64,000 bases of DNA from Alteromonas naphthalenivorans. Lineage in GTDB: Bacteria; Pseudomonadota; Gammaproteobacteria; Enterobacterales; Alteromonadaceae. The stretch is from positions 3,720,001-3,784,000 of the forward strand of contig NC_015554.1 of assembly GCF_000213655.1 (NCBI RefSeq). Direction: 5' to 3'. Each line of letters starts with the position of its first letter. Position 1 is the stretch's first letter. The notes beneath the pieces were generated by a model that worked only from the letters and a program-made list of their open reading frames with translations, was not told the DNA's origin and did not search any database. This document shows, piece after piece, positions 54,186-63,812 of the stretch. Position numbers and translations under genes: made by a program.

Positions 54186-55232
54186 TTAAAGCCGTGTACC
54201 CACGCCAATCGACTCTAACGTATCGAGTATAGCATCTGCTAGCGAAGCTAGCGGTGTAACGTAGCTGGCCGCATTTAATTCTATTGCCACCTTGGGCATA
54301 CCAAACACAACACAGCTTTTTTCATCCTGGCAGAACGTAGTGGCGCCTTGTTGTTTCATTTGCAATAAACCGTTAGCGCCGTCACGTCCCATACCGGTTA
54401 GCAACACCCCTACAGCATTTGCCCCAGCATTAGCCGCTAGTGAATTAAAAAGCACGTCTACCGAAGGTTTGTGGCCCGATTCTCTTGGGGCATCAGATAA
54501 GGCAATACGATAATCTGCGCCACTGCGTTCAACAACCAAGTGCTTATCACCCGGCGCTAAATAAGCATGCCCCGGTAACAGACGCTCACCGCCTTTCGCT
54601 TCACTTACCTCTATTTCACACAGGATGTTTAGCCTACGGGCGTAGGTTGTCGTAAAGCCCGGCGGCATATGCTGGGTAATAACAGTGGCTGGCGCGTTTT
54701 TAGGGAAATGCATGAGTACATCTTTAATCGCTTCTGTACCGCCAGTAGACGCGCCCATTCCTATCACTTTTTCGCTACCCGTGTAGCGCATAGCAGCATG
54801 TTGGGATGCGCGCGATTGTGTAGGTACACTTAGCGTGGAGTGCGCCGCCATTCTAATTTTTTCCGTTATTACCGAACGATACTCTTCCATACCTTGAGCC
54901 ACACCCAGCTTGGGTTTTGGGACAAAATCTACCGCGCCTAGTTCTAACGAACGAAGTGTAGCATCAGCCCCTTTTTCCGTTAACGTAGACACCATAACAA
55001 CCGGTGTAGGGCATGCTTTCATCATGACCTCTAAAAAACGTAAGCCATCCACTTTAGGCATTTCAATATCTAGAGTGATCACATTAGGCTTAAACTCTTG
55101 TACCATTTTCTTTGCTACAAACGCATCGGGTGCCGCCCCAACCAAAAGCATGTCAGCTTCATTATTAATAATTTCAGATAACAACTGCCTGATAAGTGCA
55201 GAGTCATCTACCACGAGAACTTTGATGGGCAT
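54186..55232 (-). CDS. cheB: Chemotaxis protein-glutamate methylesterase/deamidase
   Basis: This 348-residue enzyme removes receptor methyl groups and is activated by phosphorylation from CheA. The N-terminal receiver (VLVVDDSALIRQLLSEI) has its phospho-Asp at residue 55 (VITLDIEMPKVDGL). A linker precedes the catalytic domain with the serine in IGMGASTGGTEAIKD, the histidine in VITQHMPPGFTTTYARRL and the aspartate in LLTGMGRDGANGL. The gene is last in the chemosensory operon, and its start lies inside cheD (29-base overlap), showing translational coupling. Adaptation of the cluster's own receptors is the expected role. Confidence 0.96.
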   Translation of the reverse strand: MPIKVLVVDDSALIRQLLSEIINNEADMLLVGAAPDAFVAKKMVQEFKPNVITLDIEMPKVDGLRFLEVMMKACPTPVVMVSTLTEKGADATLRSLELGAVDFVPKPKLGVAQGMEEYRSVITEKIRMAAHSTLSVPTQSRASQHAAMRYTGSEKVIGMGASTGGTEAIKDVLMHFPKNAPATVITQHMPPGFTTTYARRLNILCEIEVSEAKGGERLLPGHAYLAPGDKHLVVERSGADYRIALSDAPRESGHKPSVDVLFNSLAANAGANAVGVLLTGMGRDGANGLLQMKQQGATTFCQDEKSCVVFGMPKVAIELNAASYVTPLASLADAILDTLESIGVGTRL

Positions 55233-55836
55233 TGTCAGGCTCCGTTAGCGAGAAATCATCGGGGGTGGCTTGCTGAGATAGCAGCACGCGGTGGCTAGAT
55301 TCACGCTCATACAAACTGGTATTATTAAAATTTCTAATTCGCTTCATGTATACATTACCTTCATCCGGCAGAAAGTATATTTTGCGGGCGTAGTCGGACA
55401 TTAAGTCACTATTTAATAGTGGGATGTTTTCCCTAGTTAAATAGTTAACAACAAACTCAGCGTTAATTCTGCCAATATCTTGTTGCACAAACCCAGCAAG
55501 CACTTTGCCGCCGCCAAAAGCCTTGGCCACTAGCTTTTCCTTTCTTGCCCCTAGTGTGATGAGTTTTTCAATAAGCATATCCATAGCATGCACACCGTAT
55601 TTAGATGCAAGGTTGCTGTCTAGCTCGCTGGCTAAATTCAATTCAGGCAACATAAAATGGTTCATACCGCCAATCTTCTTTTCTGGGTCGTAAATGCATG
55701 CGGCAACACAAGACCCTAAAATAGTGACTAACACCTTATTAGAAGCGGTGGCAACGTACTGCCCTGGTAATAATTTAACGGCTTCTTTTCGAAATCGGTT
55801 GTCGAAGTAACTGATAGGTTGTTCATCTTGGCTCAT
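55204..55836 (-). CDS. cheD: Chemoreceptor glutamine deamidase
   Basis: This 210-residue CheD converts receptor glutamines to glutamates. The catalytic cysteine lies in LVTILGSCVAACIYDPEKKI and the histidine in GGMNHFMLPEL. The conserved KLVAKAFGGGKVL segment follows. The family is usually 160-200 residues; the extra length here is a C-terminal tail (residues about 180-210) rich in Ser and Gln. CheD is absent from the classical enteric system but present in Che2-type clusters. It sits between cheR (14 bases upstream) and cheB (overlapping). Confidence 0.94.
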   Translation of the reverse strand: MSQDEQPISYFDNRFRKEAVKLLPGQYVATASNKVLVTILGSCVAACIYDPEKKIGGMNHFMLPELNLASELDSNLASKYGVHAMDMLIEKLITLGARKEKLVAKAFGGGKVLAGFVQQDIGRINAEFVVNYLTRENIPLLNSDLMSDYARKIYFLPDEGNVYMKRIRNFNNTSLYERESSHRVLLSQQATPDDFSLTEPDNAHQSSRGR

Positions 55837-55850
55837 ACTGCTAACCCCTT

Positions 55851-56681
55851 TTAATTTACTGGCCGGTAAATAGTTTTACCCATAGGCCGTACCAACTCAG
55901 GGTACATAGTGAAGTTTTCAGAATGACCGGCTACATACATTCCCTCAGGTGTCATTAACTTAACCATTCGGAATAGAATTTTGCGCTGGGTGTCTCGATC
56001 AAAGTAGATCATGACGTTTCGACAAAAAATAATATCTATTGGGCTTTCAATGTCCCATGTGGGCGACATCAAGTTTAGGGTTTCAAACTGCACCATGCGC
56101 CTAAGCTCATCGGCCACACGCACTTTCCCTAACTGTGCGCCTTTGCCTTTGTAGAAAAACTGTTCGCGATAATGAGGAGGTAATTGTTCAATGCCGCTTG
56201 CACTGTAAATCCCTGCAGCGGCTTTTTGTAGCACTCGGCTGTCGATATCAGTGGCAACAATAGAGACAGGGGGAGTAAAGGTGCCAAATACCGACGCTAC
56301 TGTCATCGCGATGGAATAAGGCTCTTCCCCTGTACTACTGGCCGAACACCAAATGCGTTTGGTATTGGGGTGCTGCTTTAAGTACGTTGAGAGCGCTTCA
56401 AAATGATGAGGTTCTCTGAAAAAAGAGGTTAAATTTGTCGTTAGCGCATTAACAAAATGTTCTTGTTCTTGGTGGTTGTGGGCCACCATTGCCAAGTAGT
56501 CTTTGAAACGGGTTAATTTTAATATGCGCAGGCGCCGTGCTAAACGGCTATACACCATGGCATCTTTAGAGTCAGCTAGGCGAATACCGGCACGCTCAAA
56601 CAGTAGCCGCCTAACTCTATCGAAGTCTCGCCGACTGTAGGCAAATTCCCTTTGCGCCACTACTTCGTGTAACTCGGTCAT
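55851..56681 (-). CDS. cheR: Chemotaxis protein methyltransferase
   Basis: This 276-residue enzyme methylates receptor glutamates with S-adenosylmethionine. The N-terminal helical domain (FDRVRRLLFERAGIRLADSK) contacts the receptor. The SAM-binding part contains RIWCSASSTGEEPYSIAM and IFCRNVMIYFDRDTQRKILF. The beta subdomain between them, which binds receptor C-terminal pentapeptides in tethering-type CheR proteins, appears present. This fits with the neighbouring PAS receptor ending in EWEAF. It starts 3 bases after that receptor gene's stop. Confidence 0.95.
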   Translation of the reverse strand: MTELHEVVAQREFAYSRRDFDRVRRLLFERAGIRLADSKDAMVYSRLARRLRILKLTRFKDYLAMVAHNHQEQEHFVNALTTNLTSFFREPHHFEALSTYLKQHPNTKRIWCSASSTGEEPYSIAMTVASVFGTFTPPVSIVATDIDSRVLQKAAAGIYSASGIEQLPPHYREQFFYKGKGAQLGKVRVADELRRMVQFETLNLMSPTWDIESPIDIIFCRNVMIYFDRDTQRKILFRMVKLMTPEGMYVAGHSENFTMYPELVRPMGKTIYRPVN

Positions 56682-56684
56682 ACA

Positions 56685-59225
56685 CTAAAAGGCCTCCCAC
56701 TCTGCTTCATCCGGCGACATTGGGTTTAACGATACTCTCGGCTTAGAAGGCCCAGGCCCCGATATCGCTCTTGGAGCGGATGTAGGAAACGATGCCATGC
56801 TATTCGATGACGTAGAGGCTGAACTAAAGCTCTGTTGCCCCACTTTAAATACAGCTACCCGCTGTGCTAATTGCCCAGACTGCTGCCTCATACTGTCTGC
56901 GGCGGCTGCCGCTTCTTCTACAAGTGCTGCATTTTGTTGTGTCATTTCATCCATTTGCACAACAGCGTTGTTAACCTCTTGAATACCGGTGGCTTGCTCG
57001 GAACTTGCTGCGGCAATTTCTGACATAATGTCGTTCACCCGCTTAATTGCCGTTACAATATCCGCCATGGTTTCACCAGATTTGTTCACCAATACATTAC
57101 CGTTGGTAATTTTCTCTACCGAGGTTGAAATAAGGCCTTTTATGTCTTTAGCCGCTTCTGCTGAGCGCTGGGCTAACGTTCGTACTTCCGATGCTACTAC
57201 CGCAAACCCGCGGCCTTGCTCGCCAGCTCGCGCCGCTTCTACCGCGGCGTTTAGGGCTAATATGTTGGTTTGAAATGCAATGCCGTCAATAACACCAATA
57301 ATGTCAGAAATGCGTTGGGCCGAATCGTTAATTTCCCCCATGGTATGAACTACTTGTTCAATCACCTTTCCGCCTTCTGATGCTACATCTGAGGCCTGAC
57401 TAGCCAAACCTTTTGCTTGGTCGGCATTTTCCGCATTTAATTTTACCGTACCTGTGAGCTCTTCCATGGCCGATGCAGTTTCTTCCAAGCTAGATGCTTG
57501 CTGCTCGGTACGACTGGATAAGTCGGCATTTCCTGTCGCAATTTCATTAGAAGCGGTATCGATGGTTTCTACCGCATCGTGAATTTTGATAATGGTGTCG
57601 CGTAGTTCATCTACAAACTGGTTAATAGACTCACCAAGCACTTTAAAGTCGCCATCTAGTGGTTCTTCAATGTTATGCAGTAAGTCACCTTCAGTAAGCT
57701 TAGACATCACAGTTTTGATACTGTCTACTGCTACCGTGCGCCCCGTAATGTCGGTAGCGTACTTCACTACCCTAAAGGGTTTGCCGTTTTGATCGAGTAT
57801 GGGATTATACGAAGCCTGAATATAGACAGCATTGCCTAGTTTACTAATACGCTTGTACTCGCCACTAGCATATACCCCTTTGCGCAATTGCTCCCAAAAG
57901 GCGGCGTATTCTGGGCTGTTTTTGAAAGCAGGCTCTACAAATATGCTGTGATGCTTTCCTTTCACTTCATCTAGGGTGTAACCAAGTGCCGATAAGAAAT
58001 TACTGTTGGCATCTAAAATCACGCCATCTAAATCAAACTCGATTACCGCTTGAGATTTGCTTATTGCGGTTAACTGCCCTTCAAAGTAAGCGTTCTTAGC
58101 TTTTTCGGCGGTAATATCAGTGGCGAATTTTACCACCTTAAAAGGTTGCCCGTTGCTGTCTAAAATAGGGTTATAAGAAGCTTGGATCCAAATTTCACTC
58201 CCCCCCTTACCTAACCTTTTAAATTCACCTGTTCGATAATTCCCCGCTTGCAAATCTTTCCAGAAAGCAGCGTATTCAGGGCTAAGTTTTACCTCCCTTT
58301 CCACGAACGTACTGTGATGCTTACCCTTTACTTCCTCTAGGGAATACCCCATTACACTAAGAAAGTTATCATTCGCGGTAAGAATATTGCCTTGTAAGTC
58401 GAATTCGATAACGGCTTGCGACTTACTAATGGCGTCAATTTGCCCTTTATAATCGGCGTTTTGCTTTTTCTCAGCGGTGATATCGATAGCAAATTTTACA
58501 ATAGCGGTAACCTTGCCATTGTGATCAAAAATAGGATTATAAGAAGCTTGGATCCAAACATCTTCACCCTTGTTATTTAATCGGCAAAACTCACCGCTGT
58601 GTGCTTCACCGCTTTGCAATACCGACCAAAAATCTTTGTATTCTTGGCTACTGGCGTATTCTCGAGTAACAAAAAGGCTGTGATGTTTGCCTTCTATTTC
58701 GCTTTCTGAGTAGCCCATGGCTGACAGAAAATTTTCATTCGCTTTAACAATATTGCCATCGGGAGAAAAAAGAATAACCGCTTGGCTTTGGTTAATGGCA
58801 CTAACCATACCCGCGTGTTGATCTTCCTGTTCGTTATCACTCCATTGCACAACATACTGAGCGGGCTCTGAGCTTGACGCACTAAGGGGGGTAATATTGA
58901 GGGTAAACACGCTCTTAGCCAATTGCGCATAAAGACTTTCTTCTCGGCACTGCAATATTTGATTCAGCAGTTGGGTATTGCCTTTTATGACTGCCGATAA
59001 ATTTTGCCCTTTTAAAGCAGCATGGCCGCCATGAGTGGAAACCGTAAAATCATCAGGGCATTGCTTCGCCAGCGCTAAAAAAGCAGGGTTGTGATATACA
59101 ATATTACCCGCGCCATCAATTACCATAATGCTTGCGGTGCTTGCATCGAGAATTTGCGTTTTAAGCTGCGCCTCGTGCTGTGCAGCTTTAAGCTCATCAT
59201 TGTTGAGAAAGTTAAACACGCCCAT
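56685..59225 (-). CDS. Soluble chemoreceptor with four PAS domains and C-terminal CheR-tether pentapeptide
   Basis: This 846-residue receptor has no transmembrane segment. An N-terminal weak PAS (about 25-125) is followed by three closely similar PAS units (about 140-255, 262-378, 385-500). The last three share SQAVI-F--DG-I--AN-NFLS, GKHHS and WIQASYNPI signatures of the BdlA type. A signalling domain with the tip [28 protein letters not shown] follows, then a 45-residue flexible tail ending EWEAF. That pentapeptide resembles the E. coli NWETF and P. aeruginosa Aer2 GWEEF tethers for CheR and CheB. It occupies the position of aer2 in the P. aeruginosa Che2 cluster, and redox or oxygen sensing by PAS is likely. 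The heme or flavin ligand cannot be read from the sequence. Confidence 0.93.
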   Translation of the reverse strand: MGVFNFLNNDELKAAQHEAQLKTQILDASTASIMVIDGAGNIVYHNPAFLALAKQCPDDFTVSTHGGHAALKGQNLSAVIKGNTQLLNQILQCREESLYAQLAKSVFTLNITPLSASSSEPAQYVVQWSDNEQEDQHAGMVSAINQSQAVILFSPDGNIVKANENFLSAMGYSESEIEGKHHSLFVTREYASSQEYKDFWSVLQSGEAHSGEFCRLNNKGEDVWIQASYNPIFDHNGKVTAIVKFAIDITAEKKQNADYKGQIDAISKSQAVIEFDLQGNILTANDNFLSVMGYSLEEVKGKHHSTFVEREVKLSPEYAAFWKDLQAGNYRTGEFKRLGKGGSEIWIQASYNPILDSNGQPFKVVKFATDITAEKAKNAYFEGQLTAISKSQAVIEFDLDGVILDANSNFLSALGYTLDEVKGKHHSIFVEPAFKNSPEYAAFWEQLRKGVYASGEYKRISKLGNAVYIQASYNPILDQNGKPFRVVKYATDITGRTVAVDSIKTVMSKLTEGDLLHNIEEPLDGDFKVLGESINQFVDELRDTIIKIHDAVETIDTASNEIATGNADLSSRTEQQASSLEETASAMEELTGTVKLNAENADQAKGLASQASDVASEGGKVIEQVVHTMGEINDSAQRISDIIGVIDGIAFQTNILALNAAVEAARAGEQGRGFAVVASEVRTLAQRSAEAAKDIKGLISTSVEKITNGNVLVNKSGETMADIVTAIKRVNDIMSEIAAASSEQATGIQEVNNAVVQMDEMTQQNAALVEEAAAAADSMRQQSGQLAQRVAVFKVGQQSFSSASTSSNSMASFPTSAPRAISGPGPSKPRVSLNPMSPDEAEWEAF

Positions 59226-59276
59226 AACCAGTTCATCCTAAATTTGCGAAATTTTTTACCGTTGCCGTCTTAGCTG

Positions 59277-59780
59277 TTACGCGTCCTCATTAACGCTTTG
59301 GGGAGCAACTAAGCCCATTTCTTCACTGGTGATAAGGCTTTCAATATTCACCAGAATAACCATCTGACCATCTACATCTGTTAACCCGTGCAAGTACCGG
59401 CTATCAAAAGCCACACCAAATTCAGGCGGTGCTAGAATTTGATCTTCCATTAACCGAATAACATCCGATACGCCATCTACCACAATGCCCACAATGCGAT
59501 CTTGTATATTGAGCATAATCACAATAGTAAATTCGGTATATGTGGCTTCGCCAACGTTGAATTTAAGGCGTAAATCTACAATAGGCACAATGTCCCCTCG
59601 CAAATTGATTACCCCTTTTATAAACGCTGGCGCATTAGCAATTTTAGTGACTTGCTCGTAACCACGAATTTCTTTTACCGTTTTGATATCTAAAGCGTAG
59701 TGCTCATCGGCAAGTACGAAACTTAGATATTCCTTGTCATCGCCCCCGATAACAGCCTGATGTAATGCGGTATCACTCAT
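59277..59780 (-). CDS. cheW: Chemotaxis coupling protein CheW
   Basis: This 167-residue adaptor links receptors to CheA. The SH3-like double barrel is recognisable in EYLSFVLADEHYALDIKTVK EIRGY, AFIKGVINLRGDIVPIVDLR and GIVVDGVSDVIRL. The conserved NLRG arginine needed for receptor binding is present. It overlaps the cheA stop by 4 bases (ATGA) and precedes the PAS receptor gene by 51 bases, so it is part of the same operon. Confidence 0.96.
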   Translation of the reverse strand: MSDTALHQAVIGGDDKEYLSFVLADEHYALDIKTVKEIRGYEQVTKIANAPAFIKGVINLRGDIVPIVDLRLKFNVGEATYTEFTIVIMLNIQDRIVGIVVDGVSDVIRLMEDQILAPPEFGVAFDSRYLHGLTDVDGQMVILVNIESLITSEEMGLVAPQSVNEDA

Positions 59781-61885
59781 GCGAGCATGTCCTCTAATTG
59801 ACTTGACGTATAAGTAGTTGCGATAGAGTCGGCATCGATAATAAGCGCAACTTTTCCGTCGCCCATAATAGTAGCGCCGGCAAGTCCAGCCACTTTTCGA
59901 TAGTGAGCTTCCAGGCTCTTTATTACCACTTGTTGCTGGCCAACTAAGGCGTCTACCAGCACTCCGAAGCGTTTCTTACTACTTTCAAGTAATACAACAA
60001 TGGCTTCTGTGGGTTTACGGTTGGCGTTTTCTACGTCCATATAATCGTGAAGTGGAACAAGCGGCCAATATTGGTCACGTACATAAAGCACCGTATCGTT
60101 GCCTAGGGTTTTAAGTTGGCTGGCAGTGGGCTGAAAAGACTCCACAATGTTAAGCAAAGGTATGACAAAAATCTGATTGCCAACTGACGCGCACATGCCA
60201 TCAACAATAGCGAGGGTAAGCGGTAAATGTATGAAAAAGCCTGAGCCCTCTCCTAATGAAGACTCTATTTCAATCCGCCCACCAATGGCTTCAATATTCC
60301 GCCTTACTACATCCATACCCACACCACGGCCTGACACATCGGTTACCGCTTCGGCAGTTGAAAAACCAGCTTGAAAGATAAGCTGCCACACTTCGCTGTC
60401 TGGCATGTCATCGTCAACAGTTAAACCATTGGAACGTGCTTTTTCCAAAATACGCGCCCTATTCAGCCCGCCGCCATCATCAATGATTTTAATAATAATA
60501 CTGCCGCCTTTTTGCTCAGCGCCTAGAATGACGGTTCCCATTTCGGGCTTACCGGCGGCACGTCGCTTTTCGGGCAACTCAATACCATGATCGATACTGT
60601 TTCTAACTAAATGCGTTAATGGGTCGACAAGCTTTTCAATCAGGCTTTTGTCAATTTCTGTATGAGCGCCTTGTAAAACTAAATCAACTTTTTTATCTAG
60701 CTTGCCAGCCAAATCACGAACTAGCCTAGGGAAGCGATTAAATGTAGCGGTTAGCGGTAACATTCTGACTGACATTACCGATTCTTGAATTTCACGAGTA
60801 TTGCGCTGCAGCTCGTCTATCGCCACTTGCAAACGCTCACCTACTTGCCCATCTACTTCCTGTCCAATCATCGACAGCATAGATTGAGTGATAACGAGCT
60901 CGCCGACTAAATTAACCATAGAGTCGATTTTTTTGGTATCCACTCGAATGGAAGCGCTATCGCGACCCACACTTTTTTTATTCGTCTTGATAGGCGGCGC
61001 AGAATCACTCGCCTTTGGCGGTGACTTTTTCTTTAATGCAGATGTTTCACCTGTACCCTTTGCCGCAATAGGGTCTAGCACAAATAGTTTAGGTGAAATT
61101 ACGGCTTCAGAGTTGTCAGGCGTTGCCTTGTTTTCAGGCAGCTCTGTTGTATCGAAAAAGCCATAGCTGTTATCGCTGGCTACTGGTGTAGAGACCTGCA
61201 TTTCTGGTTCATCAAAAAAGCCGAAGCCGTCGTCTTCTGCGCTAGCGACTGCTTCGCTTGGCGTATCATCAAAGAACCCAAAACCATCATCACTTTGTGT
61301 GGACAACTCAACGTCGTTAATCTCGGTCTGTTGGCTAATGTTTGTGGTGAGGTCGGGCTCATCATCAAAAAAGCCAAAGGCGTCGCTGTTGTCATTTGAA
61401 CTATCGCTGCTGTCAGCATCTGAACTGCCGTTGCTATTGTCAAAGCCGTTAGCGTTATCGACATCGTTAGAAGTATCAGCCGCGGCTGCACCTTGGGTTT
61501 CAGATAGCGCCCTTTCCAGCTTGGTAATACTGACGGCAATGGCTTGTTCTGGCACATCGACCTGATCGCGATAGGCAGATAACGTCGCTTTTAATACATC
61601 AAGGGTTTCTAGTAACAGGTTAACGATATTGGTGGTAACAGATATCTCTTGATTACGGGCTTTATCTAGCAGGTTTTCCATTACATGGGTAAGGTTCATT
61701 AGGGCATTGAAACCAAAAATGCCACTGCCCCCTTTTATAGAATGGGCCGCGCGGAAAATACTGTTGAGTTCTTCCGGGTCAGGCGAGTCTACATCAAGGC
61801 TAATTAGCAGTTGTTCCATGTCGTCGAGATGCTCATCGCTCTCGTCAAAAAACACGCCATGAAATTGCTCAATATCGATGCTCAT
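59777..61885 (-). CDS. cheA: Chemotaxis histidine kinase CheA
   Basis: This is a 702-residue kinase. The Hpt domain has its phosphorylated His48 in FRAAHSIKGGSGIFGF. The dimerisation part (VNLVGELVITQSMLSMI) and ATPase domain (NSIDHGIELPEKRRAAGKPE, DDGGGLN, GRGVGMDVVRRNIEAIGGRI) are complete, and a CheW-like domain ends the protein. Between Hpt and dimerisation domain (residues about 165-245) the linker contains four copies of a GFFD motif: AFGFFDDEPD, GFGFFDDTPS, GFGFFDEPEM, SYGFFDTTEL. No CheY-binding P2 domain of the enteric type is evident. The GFFD repeats may replace it as docking sites, which is inference. It lies 36 bases downstream of cheY. Confidence 0.96.
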   Translation of the reverse strand: MSIDIEQFHGVFFDESDEHLDDMEQLLISLDVDSPDPEELNSIFRAAHSIKGGSGIFGFNALMNLTHVMENLLDKARNQEISVTTNIVNLLLETLDVLKATLSAYRDQVDVPEQAIAVSITKLERALSETQGAAAADTSNDVDNANGFDNSNGSSDADSSDSSNDNSDAFGFFDDEPDLTTNISQQTEINDVELSTQSDDGFGFFDDTPSEAVASAEDDGFGFFDEPEMQVSTPVASDNSYGFFDTTELPENKATPDNSEAVISPKLFVLDPIAAKGTGETSALKKKSPPKASDSAPPIKTNKKSVGRDSASIRVDTKKIDSMVNLVGELVITQSMLSMIGQEVDGQVGERLQVAIDELQRNTREIQESVMSVRMLPLTATFNRFPRLVRDLAGKLDKKVDLVLQGAHTEIDKSLIEKLVDPLTHLVRNSIDHGIELPEKRRAAGKPEMGTVILGAEQKGGSIIIKIIDDGGGLNRARILEKARSNGLTVDDDMPDSEVWQLIFQAGFSTAEAVTDVSGRGVGMDVVRRNIEAIGGRIEIESSLGEGSGFFIHLPLTLAIVDGMCASVGNQIFVIPLLNIVESFQPTASQLKTLGNDTVLYVRDQYWPLVPLHDYMDVENANRKPTEAIVVLLESSKKRFGVLVDALVGQQQVVIKSLEAHYRKVAGLAGATIMGDGKVALIIDADSIATTYTSSQLEDMLA

Positions 61886-61921
61886 TCTGAATCCTTCCAG
61901 GCCGGTATGATGTGAAGAGGA

Positions 61922-62287
61922 TTAGCCCAAAACGCGCTTTGTCACATCTAGCAGCTTATTAGGATCGAAAGGCTTCACCATCCAACCTGTAGCACCCGCC
62001 GCTTTCCCTTTGGCTTTCATCTCTGGGCCTGCTTCTGTGGTAAGCATTACAATAGGCGTACGATTGAAACCGCTTAAACTACGTAAATTTTTGATGAGTG
62101 TTAAACCGTCCATGCGAGGCATATTTTGGTCAGTCAATACAAACCCAAATTGCTGAGACTTACATTTGTCTAATGCTTCTTGACCATCTTGTGCGGTAGT
62201 AACCGTGTAGCCAGCACCTTTTAAGGTCATCTCTACCATTTGACGAATTGATATAGAATCGTCGACTACTAAAATATGCTTGCTCAT
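61922..62287 (-). CDS. cheY: Single-domain response regulator, CheY type
   Basis: This 121-residue stand-alone receiver has Asp9/Asp10 in ILVVDDS, the phospho-Asp53 in LTDQNMPRMDG, Thr83 and Lys105 in MVKPFDPNKLL, all the catalytic residues of a CheY fold. It is encoded directly upstream of cheA and is thus the expected phosphate acceptor of this kinase. In the P. aeruginosa Che2 system the homologous CheY is not the flagellar motor signal. The output here is unknown, and motor switching cannot be assumed. Confidence 0.95.
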   Translation of the reverse strand: MSKHILVVDDSISIRQMVEMTLKGAGYTVTTAQDGQEALDKCKSQQFGFVLTDQNMPRMDGLTLIKNLRSLSGFNRTPIVMLTTEAGPEMKAKGKAAGATGWMVKPFDPNKLLDVTKRVLG

Positions 62288-62346
62288 CCTTTCTATTCCC
62301 TCACTGCTTAAAAGTAATAACGTTTGATGTCAAAATCCTTTGTACC

Positions 62347-63534
62347 CTAGAATAACTCTACCTCTCCCGACTGCATGGATGTTGCAGAAACAGGGTTATG
62401 GTCGGTCTTTCCTCGTTGGGCAAGCGCTTGTTGGTAAGCCTTTAATTCAGAAGCAAATGCTTCCAAATTTTCAGACTCTAGTTGTTGGAGTCGCTCGATA
62501 ATAAATTTCACAATATCTTTTGTATAATCAATGTGCTGGCCATTTATATCGCCAAACTGCATACCTCTTATCGCGTTATTTATTGCATCGTCTAGTTGTT
62601 GCCCAATACCCTCTAGTTGCTTGGTGGTAACTTGGTCTGATTCTGCTTTGCGAATAATGTCTTTTAGTTCTTTACTGATATGGTCTTTAGCTTCAACCAC
62701 ATGGGAAATATCTTGAGAAGCAACGAACTCGGCAGTTTCGGTGAGCTTATCTACCAGCCCTTTAATATTTTCTACCTGCTTCTTAATAACATCACTGAAC
62801 TGGGTTGAGCGGGTAGATAACGCCCGAACTTCATCGGCCACCACGGCGAAGCCTCTTCCCGCTTCACCGGCTCGCGCCGCTTCAATGGCTGCATTTAACG
62901 CTAACAAATTGGTTTGGGCTGAAATATCGTCTATCCCGCTGAGTGCATCGATAACCGTAGGCATTGCTTGTTGAATGATTTGTACTTGGCTCATTAAATG
63001 CTGCGTTGAAGACGACATTTTTTCTGTGGAATCGATAAAGCTCACAAGGGTGCTGTCGGTATCTTGAGCAAAATTGCGCATTTTATCTGAGTAAGCGGTG
63101 CTGTTTGATGCATCAACGCTTAACAAGGCATCAATGCAATTAACCTGTTCTGCCACTAGGTCTTTTAAACTGGTAAAGGCTTGGCTAAGGGTAACAACAG
63201 CATCGTCTTGGGTTGTTTTGATAGAGGATAGGTTTCCCTCACATATTGTTAGCGAGTGAGCAATCTCCCCCCCTGCTAATGCAATATTATCTTCTAAATG
63301 ACTGGTGCTGGAATGTGTTTCTTCATTAGAGGAATTAGCATCAGACGAGGTGTTCTTACTTGACGTATAAGCGACAAAGCCGATTAATACCACCGTAAGC
63401 AAAATAAAGCCGAACAGCGCTGAGCCTAAAAAGAACAGAGCCCAAGCCCCTAATAACCCTACCACTACGCCCACCAGATAAAGGTTAGCGCTACTTTTAG
63501 AGTGTGTAGATGAACTTTCCACGTTTGAATGCAA
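62347..63534 (-). CDS. Membrane chemoreceptor without large periplasmic domain
   Basis: This receptor is of about 395 residues with two adjacent hydrophobic segments near the N-terminus ([20 protein letters not shown], then [16 protein letters not shown]) and almost no loop between, so it has no extracellular sensor domain. The signalling tip is [35 protein letters not shown]. The C-terminus lacks a tether pentapeptide. The frame is open to an ATG at 63600, but that has no ribosome-binding site. A TTG at 63534 is preceded six bases away by AAGGAG, a near-ideal one, and is preferred. It is the first gene of the chemosensory operon, the position of mcpA in P. aeruginosa Che2. It probably senses membrane state or cytoplasmic signals. 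Confidence 0.85.
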   Translation of the reverse strand: MHSNVESSSTHSKSSANLYLVGVVVGLLGAWALFFLGSALFGFILLTVVLIGFVAYTSSKNTSSDANSSNEETHSSTSHLEDNIALAGGEIAHSLTICEGNLSSIKTTQDDAVVTLSQAFTSLKDLVAEQVNCIDALLSVDASNSTAYSDKMRNFAQDTDSTLVSFIDSTEKMSSSTQHLMSQVQIIQQAMPTVIDALSGIDDISAQTNLLALNAAIEAARAGEAGRGFAVVADEVRALSTRSTQFSDVIKKQVENIKGLVDKLTETAEFVASQDISHVVEAKDHISKELKDIIRKAESDQVTTKQLEGIGQQLDDAINNAIRGMQFGDINGQHIDYTKDIVKFIIERLQQLESENLEAFASELKAYQQALAQRGKTDHNPVSATSMQSGEVELF

Positions 63535-63812
63535 AAGGATCTCCTTATACCCTGCCACTACTCCTTCATCACGCCCGATTAAACCGAGCGAAATATGCAT
63601 GACGTGTGTTCAATGTCATAAAGGTACTTACTCTGAACGTTGAAGGGGAGTAAGTAGGCAACGCGTTAGTCAGTGTTGATTACAATATGGACTAAGCGTA
63701 GTACCCAATTTGGAAAGTTGGCAAGTAACGAGATGCGAAAAACTGCTATATGTGCAAAAAAACCTATAAAAGGCGGGGAAGTGTGGTTTTAGACTCAAAA
63801 GTCATTAGTTTG

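Noticed and set aside
59091..61565. Plus-strand open frames inside cheA and the PAS receptor
   Set aside because: They are antisense shadows of the strongly supported chemosensory genes.
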